Shown here one piece after another: positions 1 to 6,082 of a stretch of 9,609 nucleotides of DNA. Positions within the stretch are counted from its first letter, which is position 1, and every line of letters starts with the position of its first letter. The DNA is from an uncultured Collinsella sp. (GTDB lineage Bacteria > Actinomycetota > Coriobacteriia > Coriobacteriales > Coriobacteriaceae). The notes below the pieces were generated by a model that worked only from the letters and a program-made list of their open reading frames with translations, was not told the origin of the DNA and made no database searches. The DNA lies in contig CABUVC010000051.1 of NCBI GenBank assembly GCA_902494855.1, positions 1-9,609 on the forward strand, read 5' to 3'. The position numbers and the translations under genes are program-made.

Positions 1-1256
1 AGAACCTCAAACTGGGCCGTCGGGAAGGCGAGGCCGCTGATGAGGATCGACATGGTAAAGCCGATACCGCCCAGAATGCCCACGCCGGCAATCATGTGCC
101 AGTTGACATTGTGCGGCAGCTCGCAGGCCTTAAGCTTAACCAGGGCAAACGTCATACCAAAGATGCCGATCGGCTTGCCCAGCAGCATGCCAAAGTACAC
201 GCCGAGCGTCACCGGATCGGTGAGCAGCGTGCTCATGTCCACGCCCACTAAGCGAACCTGAGCGTTTACGAACGCAAAGATCGGCAGGATCACAAAGTTG
301 ACCGGCGTGGAGATCAGACGCTCCATACGGATAAGCGGCGGGGTCACGCGGTGCATGACGCGCTCGACCTTGGTAGTCGAGACGGTAAAGTCATGCTGGC
401 CCAGGATGTGTGCCTCGTCGTCGTAGCGGTCATCGAGCAGCGGCAGGCACTCGCCCAGCCAATCGGTGAGACTATCGAGCTTGACGCCGCACTTGGCCGG
501 AATGGTGAAGGCCAGGATGACGCCAGCAAGCGTGGCATGTACGCCGCTCTTGAACATGCAGAACCACAACAGCAGCCCCAGTACCGAATACGGGGCAAGG
601 CGGTAATGCTGCGTCTTGTTAAGCCACACGAGCGCGCAGGTCACAAGCGCGGCGGCGCCCAACCAAAACGGATTGGGGCTCTGACCGTAGAAGATGGCGA
701 TGGCGGCGATGGAGATCAGGTCGTCGGCGATAGCGAGCGTCGAGAAGAACACGCGCACGCCGTTGGGAACGCGGTTGCCCAAAAGCGACAGCACGCCCAG
801 CGCAAAGGCAATATCGGTTGCCATGGGGATGGCCCAACCGTTGCGGGCGCCGGCATGGTTAAAGATCAGGTAGATGCAGGCGGGAACGACGACGCCGCCC
901 ACGGCCGCCAGCATGGGAAGCATGGCCTGACGCGGATTCTTGAGCTCGCCGACCGTCATCTCGTACTTAAGCTCAATGCCCACCAACAAAAAGAAAATCG
1001 CCATGAGGAAGTCGTTGACGAAAAGCTCAACGGTGAGACCAGCCGTAAGGTTGCCCAGACCCACATACAGCGGGGTCTCCAAAAAGTGATGGATGGCCTC
1101 GTAGGCATCGGTATTGGCGCAGATGACGGCGGCGATGGCGGCGATCACCATGACGGCGGCAGAAATGGTGCCGTTCTCGGCAATGCGCTCCCAGATGTCG
1201 TGACGTTCAAAGCGCTTGCGCTCACGAACATTGAACAGCTGCTCAGTTGCTGCCAT
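1..1256 (-). CDS. nhaA: Na+/H+ antiporter NhaA (3' end outside window)
   Basis: Inner-membrane sodium/proton antiporter that uses the proton gradient to expel Na+ for pH and salt homeostasis. The 418 visible codons show a short hydrophilic N-terminus (1-24) followed by alternating hydrophobic segments. Family landmarks in order are GELKNPRQAMLP (103-114), the ATDIAFALGVL stretch with the Thr147-Asp148 pair of the unwound helix, and ADD with Asp178-Asp179, equivalent to the ion-binding aspartate pair (Asp163/Asp164) of E. coli NhaA. GFTMSILISGLAF lies near the visible end. The frame runs open off the left edge, so the last few dozen residues are missing. The start at 1256 is supported by AAAGGAG six bases upstream. 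It is separated from ppaC by a terminator and is probably monocistronic at its 5' side. No frameshift is seen. Family assignment is secure. Confidence 0.95.
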   Translation of the reverse strand, partial: MAATEQLFNVRERKRFERHDIWERIAENGTISAAVMVIAAIAAVICANTDAYEAIHHFLETPLYVGLGNLTAGLTVELFVNDFLMAIFFLLVGIELKYEMTVGELKNPRQAMLPMLAAVGGVVVPACIYLIFNHAGARNGWAIPMATDIAFALGVLSLLGNRVPNGVRVFFSTLAIADDLISIAAIAIFYGQSPNPFWLGAAALVTCALVWLNKTQHYRLAPYSVLGLLLWFCMFKSGVHATLAGVILAFTIPAKCGVKLDSLTDWLGECLPLLDDRYDDEAHILGQHDFTVSTTKVERVMHRVTPPLIRMERLISTPVNFVILPIFAFVNAQVRLVGVDMSTLLTDPVTLGVYFGMLLGKPIGIFGMTFALVKLKACELPHNVNWHMIAGVGILGGIGFTMSILISGLAFPTAQFEV

Positions 1257-1270
1257 GGGCGGCTCCTTTC

Positions 1271-1286
1271 ACGGGAAAGCTCCCGT
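1271..1286 (-). promoter_or_regulatory. Hairpin directly upstream of the nhaA ribosome binding site
   Basis: On the transcribed strand a perfect 6-bp stem, ACGGGA / TCCCGT, closes a GCTT tetraloop. It ends one base before the purine-rich GAAAGGAG that serves nhaA. No U-tract follows it in the direction of transcription, so it is not a terminator. It could tune ribosome access or protect the messenger end; this role is inference from position only. Confidence 0.35.
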
Positions 1287-1400
1287 CTTAAAAAAGCACG
1301 GCCCGCCCAGATGGCGGCGCCGCGCTCTAACGTATTACGCTTGCATCTAGCCTACCCTGCGCGACAAGCGCGCAAGCGCGGCCGAAAAGCGGAACCACAG

Positions 1401-1421
1401 GTTGAACATTATTTGCTCAAC
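1401..1421. repeat. Inverted repeat upstream of nhaA, possible operator
   Basis: GTTGAACA, then TTATT, then TGCTCAAC: eight-base arms with one mismatch around a five-base AT-rich centre. It lies about 145 bases upstream of the nhaA start, between that gene and the ppaC terminator, in an otherwise unassigned 267-base gap. The symmetry and size fit a dimeric regulator site. I could not place a convincing -35/-10 pair next to it. Confidence 0.3.
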
Positions 1422-1464
1422 GGCACGGGCGCCCCTGTCCAATAGGCGACGTGGTCCCGCGCAC

Positions 1465-1503
1465 AAAAAACGACCGGAGCGCGGGGCGTCCGCGATCCGG
1501 TCG
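1465..1503 (-). terminator. Intrinsic terminator after ppaC
   Basis: On the minus strand CGACCGGA pairs with TCCGGTCG. One mismatch inward, CGCGG pairs with CCGCG around a five-base loop. The stem is followed immediately by six T residues. It starts about 20 bases past the ppaC stop codon and separates that transcript from nhaA. This is the strongest terminator in the window. Confidence 0.9.
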
Positions 1504-1523
1504 GGGCGTTTGGTCAACTAAAC

Positions 1524-2447
1524 CTAGCAGGCGGCCATGATGGGGGCAGCGACCTGCTTCTTACGGGAGAGGACGCCCGGCATCCAGACGCCGTCGTGCT
1601 CGTCGGCAATGCCCAGGCCCTTCTGAGCAGCCTCGGTCTCGCCCTCGAGCAGGACCTGCGAGCCCTCCTCCATGATGTCGGTGATGCACAGGACAATGCC
1701 GTCAGCACCCTTCTCGGCGGCGTAGGCGCGCATGGCCTCGCGGATCTCGTCGATCATGCCGAGTGCGCGGCTCTTGTCGACGGTCTCGTACTGGCCAATG
1801 AGCAGCTTCTTGCCAGCGGGCTCGAACATCTTGATGTCGTTGCCGACCATCTCGGCTGCAGTGAAGGAGCCGGACGGACGGGTGAGGAAGACCTCCATGC
1901 CAAACTTGACCGGGTCGACGCCCACCTGCTCGCCGAGCTTGGCGGCGACGGCGCGGTCGACATCGGTGGTGGTGGGGCTCTTGAGCATGAGCGTATCGGT
2001 CATCATGGCCGAGAGCAGCAGCTTGGCCTGTACGTCGGAAAGCTCAGCGCCGAGCACGCCGGCGAGCTTGGTGACGATGGTGCAGCTGGAGCCCCAGGGC
2101 AGGCAGATGTAATGCAGCGGGCCGGCGGTCTCGAAGTCGCCGATGCGGTGATGGTCGACGACGCCAAAGACCGTGGCGTCCTTAAGGCCCGCGACGGACT
2201 GGGCGGACTCGTTGTGGTCGGTGAGGACGACAAGCTGACCGGCCTCGACGGACTCAATCACGCGGGGCTCGGCAATGCCGGCGTCGGCGAGCAGCTTGGC
2301 GGACTCTGCCGGAAGCTGACCAAGGGCGCAGGCCTCGTAGGTGTTGCCGGCATACTCAACCTGGTTGAGCAGCTGGGACAGGACGACGGCGCTCATGATG
2401 GCGTCGTTATCGGGGTTCTGGTGACCAAAGACAAGAACGTTTGCCAT
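1524..2447 (-). CDS. ppaC: Manganese-dependent inorganic pyrophosphatase (family II, DHH)
   Basis: Cytoplasmic enzyme that hydrolyses pyrophosphate to two phosphates, pulling biosynthetic reactions forward. The 307-residue length is typical. The N-terminal DHH domain carries GHQNPDNDA (8-16; metal ligands His9, Asp13, Asp15), TDHNE with Asp77, the signature DHH at 98-100 and MMTDT with Asp151. The C-terminal DHHA2 domain ends with SRKKQ (294-298), which supplies the substrate-phosphate binding Arg and Lys. All expected metal and substrate ligands are present and no CBS insert is seen, so this is the short unregulated form. The start at 2447 is fixed by GGAGG six bases upstream. It reads in the same direction as the kinase gene behind it but has its own candidate promoter and a terminator. 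Very secure. Confidence 0.97.
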   Translation of the reverse strand: MANVLVFGHQNPDNDAIMSAVVLSQLLNQVEYAGNTYEACALGQLPAESAKLLADAGIAEPRVIESVEAGQLVVLTDHNESAQSVAGLKDATVFGVVDHHRIGDFETAGPLHYICLPWGSSCTIVTKLAGVLGAELSDVQAKLLLSAMMTDTLMLKSPTTTDVDRAVAAKLGEQVGVDPVKFGMEVFLTRPSGSFTAAEMVGNDIKMFEPAGKKLLIGQYETVDKSRALGMIDEIREAMRAYAAEKGADGIVLCITDIMEEGSQVLLEGETEAAQKGLGIADEHDGVWMPGVLSRKKQVAAPIMAAC

Positions 2448-2485
2448 GGATATCCTCCACTTGATATGTGTACTTGGACGTAGCT

Positions 2486-2491
2486 ATGGTA
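2486..2491 (-). promoter_or_regulatory. Candidate extended -10 element for ppaC
   Basis: TACCAT preceded by TGC gives an extended -10 form about 40 bases upstream of the ppaC start, which would leave a leader of roughly 30 bases. No good -35 hexamer sits at the expected distance. The same TACCATA string occurs at a similar distance in front of the ROK kinase gene, which gives mild support to both. Confidence 0.35.
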
Positions 2492-2559
2492 GCACGCCGA
2501 TGCCGAGCCTTCGCAGACGGAAGGGCTACGGCATATTTTGGGGCAGGCATGGAGGCCAA

Positions 2560-2612
2560 GGCTGTCCCTTTTGCACCATGTTGGTGCAAAGTAACCTGGC
2601 CCCCTTGCACCA
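2560..2612 (-). repeat. REP-like palindromic intergenic element (copy A)
   Basis: On the minus strand there are two direct copies of TGGTGCAA, each followed by a G-rich stretch (GGGGGCCAGG and AAGGGACAG). Between them lies the inverted form TTGCACCA. The inner arms make a perfect 8-bp stem, TTTGCACC / GGTGCAAA, with a five-base loop (2570-2590). The outer copy can pair with the same central arm instead. The element starts directly after the kinase stop codon and is not followed by a U-tract, so it does not look like a classical terminator. Confidence 0.6.
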
Positions 2613-2613
2613 G

Positions 2614-3567
2614 CTATTTGCCGGCGGCGCGCAGGGCTACGTAAGCGGCACCGATGATGCCGGCGTCGTTGCCGAGCGAAGCGACCTTGATGGGCGTCTC
2701 GCGCGAGGCAGAAAGCGCGTACTGCTTAAAGTGCTCGCGGACCTTGTCGAGGTAGACATCGGCCGAAGCGGACGCGCCGCCACCGATCAGGAACATCTCG
2801 GGATCGACCACGTTGGCAATAAGCGCCAGGGCACGGCCGAGATAGTCGGCCATGGTATCGGCAGCTGCCAGCGCGAGCTTGTCACCCTCGCGGCAGGCCT
2901 GGAACACGTCCTTGGAATCAGAAGGCCCGGTGAGCTCGATGGGCTCGACGCCCGCCTTCTTGCACTCGGCAAGGTAGTTACTCACCACGCCGGTGGCGCT
3001 GGAATACTGCTCCAGATGGCCATGGCCGCCACAGCCGCAGGTGCGCTCCTCAGCCGGGTTCAGGCACATGTGGCCAATCTCGCCGCCGGCACCCACAACG
3101 CCCGACACCACGTCGCCGTTGACGATAACGCCGCCACCCACGCCGGTACCGATGGTGACCATCACCACGTTCTGCACGCCCTTGGCAGAGCCGAGCCAGG
3201 CCTCGCCCATGGCAGCAGCGTTGGCATCGTTCTCGTACTTAACGACCGCGTCGGGGCAGTGCTCCTGAATGGCGACTCTTAGCTCGGGCAGGTTAATGGC
3301 AATGTTGGCCTTGACCTTGGCATCGCCCGATGCCGGGATGGGGCACGGAACGGCCAGGCCAATACCCGCCACAAAGGCGCGCGGAATCTGGGCCTTGGCG
3401 ACCACCTGGTCGATAGCCTCGGTCACCGCGGCAAAGCCCGCGGCGTCAACGATAGGCGGCGTGGGCACGCTGGCCTTGGCCAGCAGGTTACCGTCCTCGT
3501 CGAACAGGCCCTCCTTAACCGAAGTGCCGCCGACGTCGATGCCGATGTAATACTGCTTAGGTTCCAT
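2614..3567 (-). CDS. glcK: ROK-family glucokinase (possibly broader hexokinase)
   Basis: Cytoplasmic ATP-dependent sugar kinase expected to phosphorylate free glucose, and possibly mannose, at C6. The 317 residues contain the ATP phosphate loop DVGGTSVK (11-18), END with catalytic Asp114, the second phosphate loop GTGVGGG (140-146), GGEIGHM (161-167) and the ROK zinc-site region CGCGGHGHLEQ (177-187). The last position of that zinc site, usually cysteine, is histidine here (His184). GGGAS near 263 belongs to the adenosine site. I chose ATG 3567 because the family N-terminus begins there and AAAGGCGGG lies upstream; in-frame starts at 3594 and 3633 would add unconserved residues. It follows the PTS genes after a terminator and would handle the free hexose released by the GH1 enzyme. 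Kinase function is secure; the exact sugar is not. Confidence 0.9.
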   Translation of the reverse strand: MEPKQYYIGIDVGGTSVKEGLFDEDGNLLAKASVPTPPIVDAAGFAAVTEAIDQVVAKAQIPRAFVAGIGLAVPCPIPASGDAKVKANIAINLPELRVAIQEHCPDAVVKYENDANAAAMGEAWLGSAKGVQNVVMVTIGTGVGGGVIVNGDVVSGVVGAGGEIGHMCLNPAEERTCGCGGHGHLEQYSSATGVVSNYLAECKKAGVEPIELTGPSDSKDVFQACREGDKLALAAADTMADYLGRALALIANVVDPEMFLIGGGASASADVYLDKVREHFKQYALSASRETPIKVASLGNDAGIIGAAYVALRAAGK

Positions 3568-3601
3568 GGGAGCCCGCCTTTCTCGTTTAAACATTGCCTG
3601 T

Positions 3602-3607
3602 ATGGTA
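3602..3607 (-). promoter_or_regulatory. Candidate -10 element for the ROK kinase gene
   Basis: TACCAT followed by A lies 35 bases upstream of the chosen start and would give a leader of roughly 28 bases, much like the one proposed for ppaC. No recognisable -35 hexamer is found at 16-18 bases, and the region upstream is the palindromic element at 3622-3662. Weak evidence. Confidence 0.25.
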
Positions 3608-3621
3608 CCGCTCCCAAGGCA

Positions 3622-3662
3622 AAAACCTGCCAAAAAGGGGCAGGTTTGTTTTGGCAGGTTTT
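3622..3662. repeat. REP-like palindromic element (copy B), terminator-like on minus strand
   Basis: AAAACCTGCCAAAA and TTTTGGCAGGTTTT form a perfect 14-bp inverted repeat around the 13-base centre AGGGGCAGGTTTG. The centre itself carries GGCAGGTTT, which can pair with the left arm (9 bp, 3623-3631 with 3639-3647), so two hairpins compete. Read on the minus strand, either stem ends in a run of T residues, so the element could also terminate transcription. It lies between the PTS terminator and the kinase gene. Confidence 0.6.
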
Positions 3663-3712
3663 ATCTGGGGAAGCGCGAATGGTCACTCAATAGATCGCGC
3701 AAGACCTTCCCC

Positions 3713-3750
3713 AAATATAAAGGCGCCGGGAGGCGGAGACTCCCGGCGCC
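3713..3750 (-). terminator. Intrinsic terminator after the PTS genes
   Basis: A perfect 11-bp stem, GGCGCCGGGAG / CTCCCGGCGCC (3722-3732 with 3740-3750), has a seven-base loop. On the minus strand it is followed by TTTATATTT. It starts about 60 bases past the IIA stop codon and should end the GH1-IIC-IIB-IIA transcript before the kinase gene. Confidence 0.85.
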
Positions 3751-3808
3751 CGTCAAAGGGACTGTGTTGTCTGTTGGACCGCACGGCCCATCGCGGCGAT
3801 AACGCCGA

Positions 3809-4141
3809 CTAGGCCTTGAGTGCCTGCAGCTGCTTGTGGATCTCGATGAGCTCCGTCGCCATGACGCGCATGGTCTCGGTGCCGGCCATCTGGTCCTCGG
3901 CATGCAGCAGAATCAACGGAGCCTCACCGTTACGCTCGCCGTTGGCCTCCTTCTTCAGAAGCCCCATGTGAACATCGTGGCCACCGTTATAGGCCTCGTC
4001 GCCCTGCTTGATAAGCTCCTCGGCGGCGTCAAAATCGCCCTCCTTGGCCTTTTGCACGGCATTGATGTACATGCTCTTGGCGGTACCGACGTAGCTGATG
4101 ATCTCAAAGCAGGTCATCTGCAGTTCGTTCATATCCTCCAT
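3809..4141 (-). CDS. celC: PTS lactose/cellobiose-family IIA component
   Basis: Soluble PTS phosphocarrier that accepts phosphate from HPr and passes it to the IIB cysteine. It is 110 residues, typical for LacF/ChbA-type IIA proteins, which form trimers of helical bundles. Visible family features are the N-terminal FEIISYVGTAKSMY helix, HDVHMGLLKKEANGE (55-69) and LLHAEDQM (78-85). His80 is the expected phosphorylation site and Asp83 the metal-binding aspartate of the trimer core. The second histidine found in HAQDHLM-type proteins is Gln84 here. The start is a choice: ATG 4141 has AGGTG at good spacing. GTG 4150 abuts the IIB stop codon, and ATG 4132 has GGAGG only two bases away. It follows IIB by nine bases and is surely co-translated with it. 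Confidence 0.93.
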   Translation of the reverse strand: MEDMNELQMTCFEIISYVGTAKSMYINAVQKAKEGDFDAAEELIKQGDEAYNGGHDVHMGLLKKEANGERNGEAPLILLHAEDQMAGTETMRVMATELIEIHKQLQALKA

Positions 4142-4150
4142 GCGGAGCAC

Positions 4151-4453
4151 CTAGCCCATCACGCTGACGCAGTGGTCGATGATGCCGGCAGCGTTCATGC
4201 GGCCGTAGTCGACCATGTTGATGACCTCGACCGGGAAACGACCGGCGGCCTCCTTCTCAAAATCGCCCTTGGTGTAGCCGATCTGCGGACCAAGCAGCAA
4301 CATGTCGCACTCGCCCAGGTGATCGTGGGCCTCGTTCATGGGACGAGCCTCGACCTCAATATCCAGACCACGGTTTGCAACCTCGGCCTGCATCTTCTGG
4401 ACCAGCAGGCTCGTGGACATACCGGCATTGCAGCAGAGCATGATCTTCTTCAT
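4151..4453 (-). CDS. celA: PTS lactose/cellobiose-family IIB component
   Basis: Soluble PTS subunit that takes phosphate from IIA and donates it to the sugar during transport through IIC. The 100-residue length is standard. The N-terminal loop CCNAGMSTSLLVQKM (7-21) is the phosphocysteine signature; by alignment to E. coli ChbB (FCSAGMSTS) the active residue is Cys8. LLLGPQIGY (52-60) and the following VEVINMVDYGRMNAAGI are also typical of the cellobiose group. The start at 4453 has AAGGAGG five bases upstream, one of the best ribosome sites in the window. It lies 156 bases after the IIC gene, with two hairpins in that gap, and nine bases before IIA. Secure. Confidence 0.95.
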   Translation of the reverse strand: MKKIMLCCNAGMSTSLLVQKMQAEVANRGLDIEVEARPMNEAHDHLGECDMLLLGPQIGYTKGDFEKEAAGRFPVEVINMVDYGRMNAAGIIDHCVSVMG

Positions 4454-4469
4454 GGTTTCCTCCTTATAA

Positions 4470-4484
4470 CTGCGCGGCGCGCAG
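4470..4484 (-). repeat. Short GC-rich hairpin before the IIB ribosome binding site
   Basis: CTGCGC, a three-base loop, then GCGCAG: a perfect 6-bp stem ending a few bases upstream of AAGGAGG for the IIB gene. There is no U-tract, so it is not a terminator. It may define a processed 5' end or affect translation; only the palindrome is directly seen. Confidence 0.35.
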
Positions 4485-4554
4485 ACGACGACTGGTTTTA
4501 TTCCTTGCGGCTATTGTGCCCACCCCCCTGCATCTTTACACAAGGGAGAGAGCC

Positions 4555-4585
4555 GCGGGCACCGGCACCGCGTACCGGTGCCCGC
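4555..4585 (-). repeat. Strong intercistronic hairpin between IIC and IIB genes
   Basis: GCGGGCACCGG and CCGGTGCCCGC form a perfect 11-bp GC-rich stem with a nine-base loop, 25 bases past the IIC stop codon. On the transcribed strand it is followed by GGCTCTCTCC rather than a T run, so full termination is unlikely. A stem of this strength can protect the upstream messenger end or lower downstream expression. No convincing promoter was found for IIB-IIA in the gap. Confidence 0.55.
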
Positions 4586-4609
4586 AACGGTGGAAGGGAA
4601 AGCGAACGT

Positions 4610-5962
4610 TTAGGCGTTCTGCTCGGCAAGGGCCTCCTGCTTGGCGATTGCCTTCTCGGAAATCTTCATAAAGGGCAGGTAGACGGCCATGCCAATGACA
4701 ATCTCGAGAGCCTGCCACACGCCGGCGCGCCAGTCAAAGCCCGTAGCGAGCAGGGCATTGATGACGGGAGGCATAGTCCAGGGCACCTGGGCGATGCAGG
4801 GGCTGATGATGCCTGCGCAGGTAAGGCCATAGGTGATGCCGATGAACAGGTCGGGAAGGAGGACGAACGGGATCATGAGCGGCAGGTTGTACACGATGGG
4901 GTAACCGTAGATAACCGGCTCGTTGATGTTGAACAGACCAGGCAGGATAGCCATCTTGGAAACGGTCTCGGATGCCTTGTTCTTGGAGAACAGGAGCGTG
5001 TCGAGCAGGAGCATGAGGGTGCAGCCCGAGCCGCCGATGAGGGCGAAGCTGTTAACGATCTGCATGTTCATGTAGTGATCGGGCTGGATGGTGCCACCGG
5101 CGGCAAAGGTAGCCATGTTGTCGACGATGAGCATGGTCAGGATCGGCTCGACGGTAGCGCCAGAGATGGTGGACTGGTGAATACCGACGCAGAACAGCAG
5201 GTTAGCAAGGGTGTAGATGAGGATAACAGCCCACGGACCGGCGTTCATGATGCTCTTGAGCGGGTTGGAGATGCACGTGGAGATGATGGCGCACAGATCG
5301 GTGCCGGCGCACACGGCAAGCAGGGCTGCGGCAAGAGCGAAGATCGCGAGGTTGAGCAGCATCGGGATCATGACGTTGAAGGAGTTGGAGACCGCGGGAG
5401 GCACGCCCTCGCCCAGCTTAACCTTGAGCTTCTCGACGCCAGAAATCTTGATGAAAAGCGAGACGGAAAGCAGGGCGATGATAATGGCCGAGAACAGACC
5501 ATTAGTGCCAGTGTTGGCAGTCGAAAGGGCGCCCGTGACCTCGGCGGAGGTGATCTTGTCGGTGAGCAGCGGGCTCGTGGCGGCAAGCGTGGCGGTGATC
5601 TGCTGCGGCATCATGATGACGAAAGCAGAGATAGCGACGACCACGCAAGCGAGCGGGTTATCGAAACGCTTGTTCTTAGCGAGGCTGTAGCCAATCAATC
5701 CGGCCAAGATAATAGCAGAGACGTTGAGGGTACCCAGCGTAATCGCCGAACCCCACGTCTGAAGGTTGGCAAGGCCCGCCGCATCGAGCGGGAACAGGGG
5801 GAACACGACGTTGTTAATAAGAACCGCGATACCCGCAAGGATATAGAGCGGCGTGATGGTCGCGAAGGCGTCACGCAGGGAACGCAGGTGAACCTGGTTT
5901 CCCACCTTTGCAGAGACCTCGGCAAACTTGTCGAGGAAGCTCTTTCCGTTGTCACTGGCCAT
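4610..5962 (-). CDS. celB: PTS lactose/cellobiose-family IIC permease
   Basis: Integral membrane channel of the PTS that binds a beta-linked disaccharide outside and releases it phosphorylated inside, using IIB as donor. It has 450 residues, the usual IIC length, with a short cytoplasmic N-terminus and about ten hydrophobic segments. Landmarks are VGIHQS (259-264) with His262 and FNINEPVIYGYPIVYN (344-359) with Glu348. These match in spacing the substrate-contacting His and Glu of ChbC-type structures. PWTMPPVINA (394-403) follows near the end. The start at 5962 has TAGGAG five bases upstream. The gene follows the GH1 gene by 120 bases and precedes IIB by 156. Sequence alone does not separate cellobiose, lactose, chitobiose or mannobiose transporters, so the symbol reflects the family only. 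Confidence 0.94.
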   Translation of the reverse strand: MASDNGKSFLDKFAEVSAKVGNQVHLRSLRDAFATITPLYILAGIAVLINNVVFPLFPLDAAGLANLQTWGSAITLGTLNVSAIILAGLIGYSLAKNKRFDNPLACVVVAISAFVIMMPQQITATLAATSPLLTDKITSAEVTGALSTANTGTNGLFSAIIIALLSVSLFIKISGVEKLKVKLGEGVPPAVSNSFNVMIPMLLNLAIFALAAALLAVCAGTDLCAIISTCISNPLKSIMNAGPWAVILIYTLANLLFCVGIHQSTISGATVEPILTMLIVDNMATFAAGGTIQPDHYMNMQIVNSFALIGGSGCTLMLLLDTLLFSKNKASETVSKMAILPGLFNINEPVIYGYPIVYNLPLMIPFVLLPDLFIGITYGLTCAGIISPCIAQVPWTMPPVINALLATGFDWRAGVWQALEIVIGMAVYLPFMKISEKAIAKQEALAEQNA

Positions 5963-6004
5963 GATTGCTCCTAACTTTCAAATCCGGCCTTTTCCTATGC
6001 GCAC

Positions 6005-6060
6005 GGTGGCCTGTCGCCCTCTGCCACCAGATGTGCCATGTGTTGCGCGCGGCAGCGCGC
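6005..6060 (-). repeat. Two hairpins between the GH1 and IIC genes
   Basis: GCGCGC, GGCA, GCGCGC (6045-6060) is a perfect 6-bp stem with a tetraloop. GGTGGC and GCCACC (6005-6010 with 6023-6028) form a second stem with a 12-base loop. Neither is followed by a T run on the transcribed strand. They fill most of the 120-base gap between the two genes and are compatible with read-through. Confidence 0.4.
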
Positions 6061-6082
6061 GGTCTGGGCGTTCGCCCGGTCG

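Noticed and set aside
351..1445. Plus-strand open frame of 364 codons opposite nhaA and its upstream gap
   Set aside because: No recognisable domain and low-complexity composition; NhaA on the minus strand is certain.
3836..5974. Plus-strand open frame of 712 codons opposite the three PTS genes
   Set aside because: It is a shadow of high-GC codon use. The translation is rich in D, G, H and R with no domain, while the minus strand encodes three clear PTS proteins with good ribosome sites.
6005..6060. Terminator between the GH1 and IIC genes
   Set aside because: Stems are present but no T run follows on the transcribed strand; read-through is more likely.
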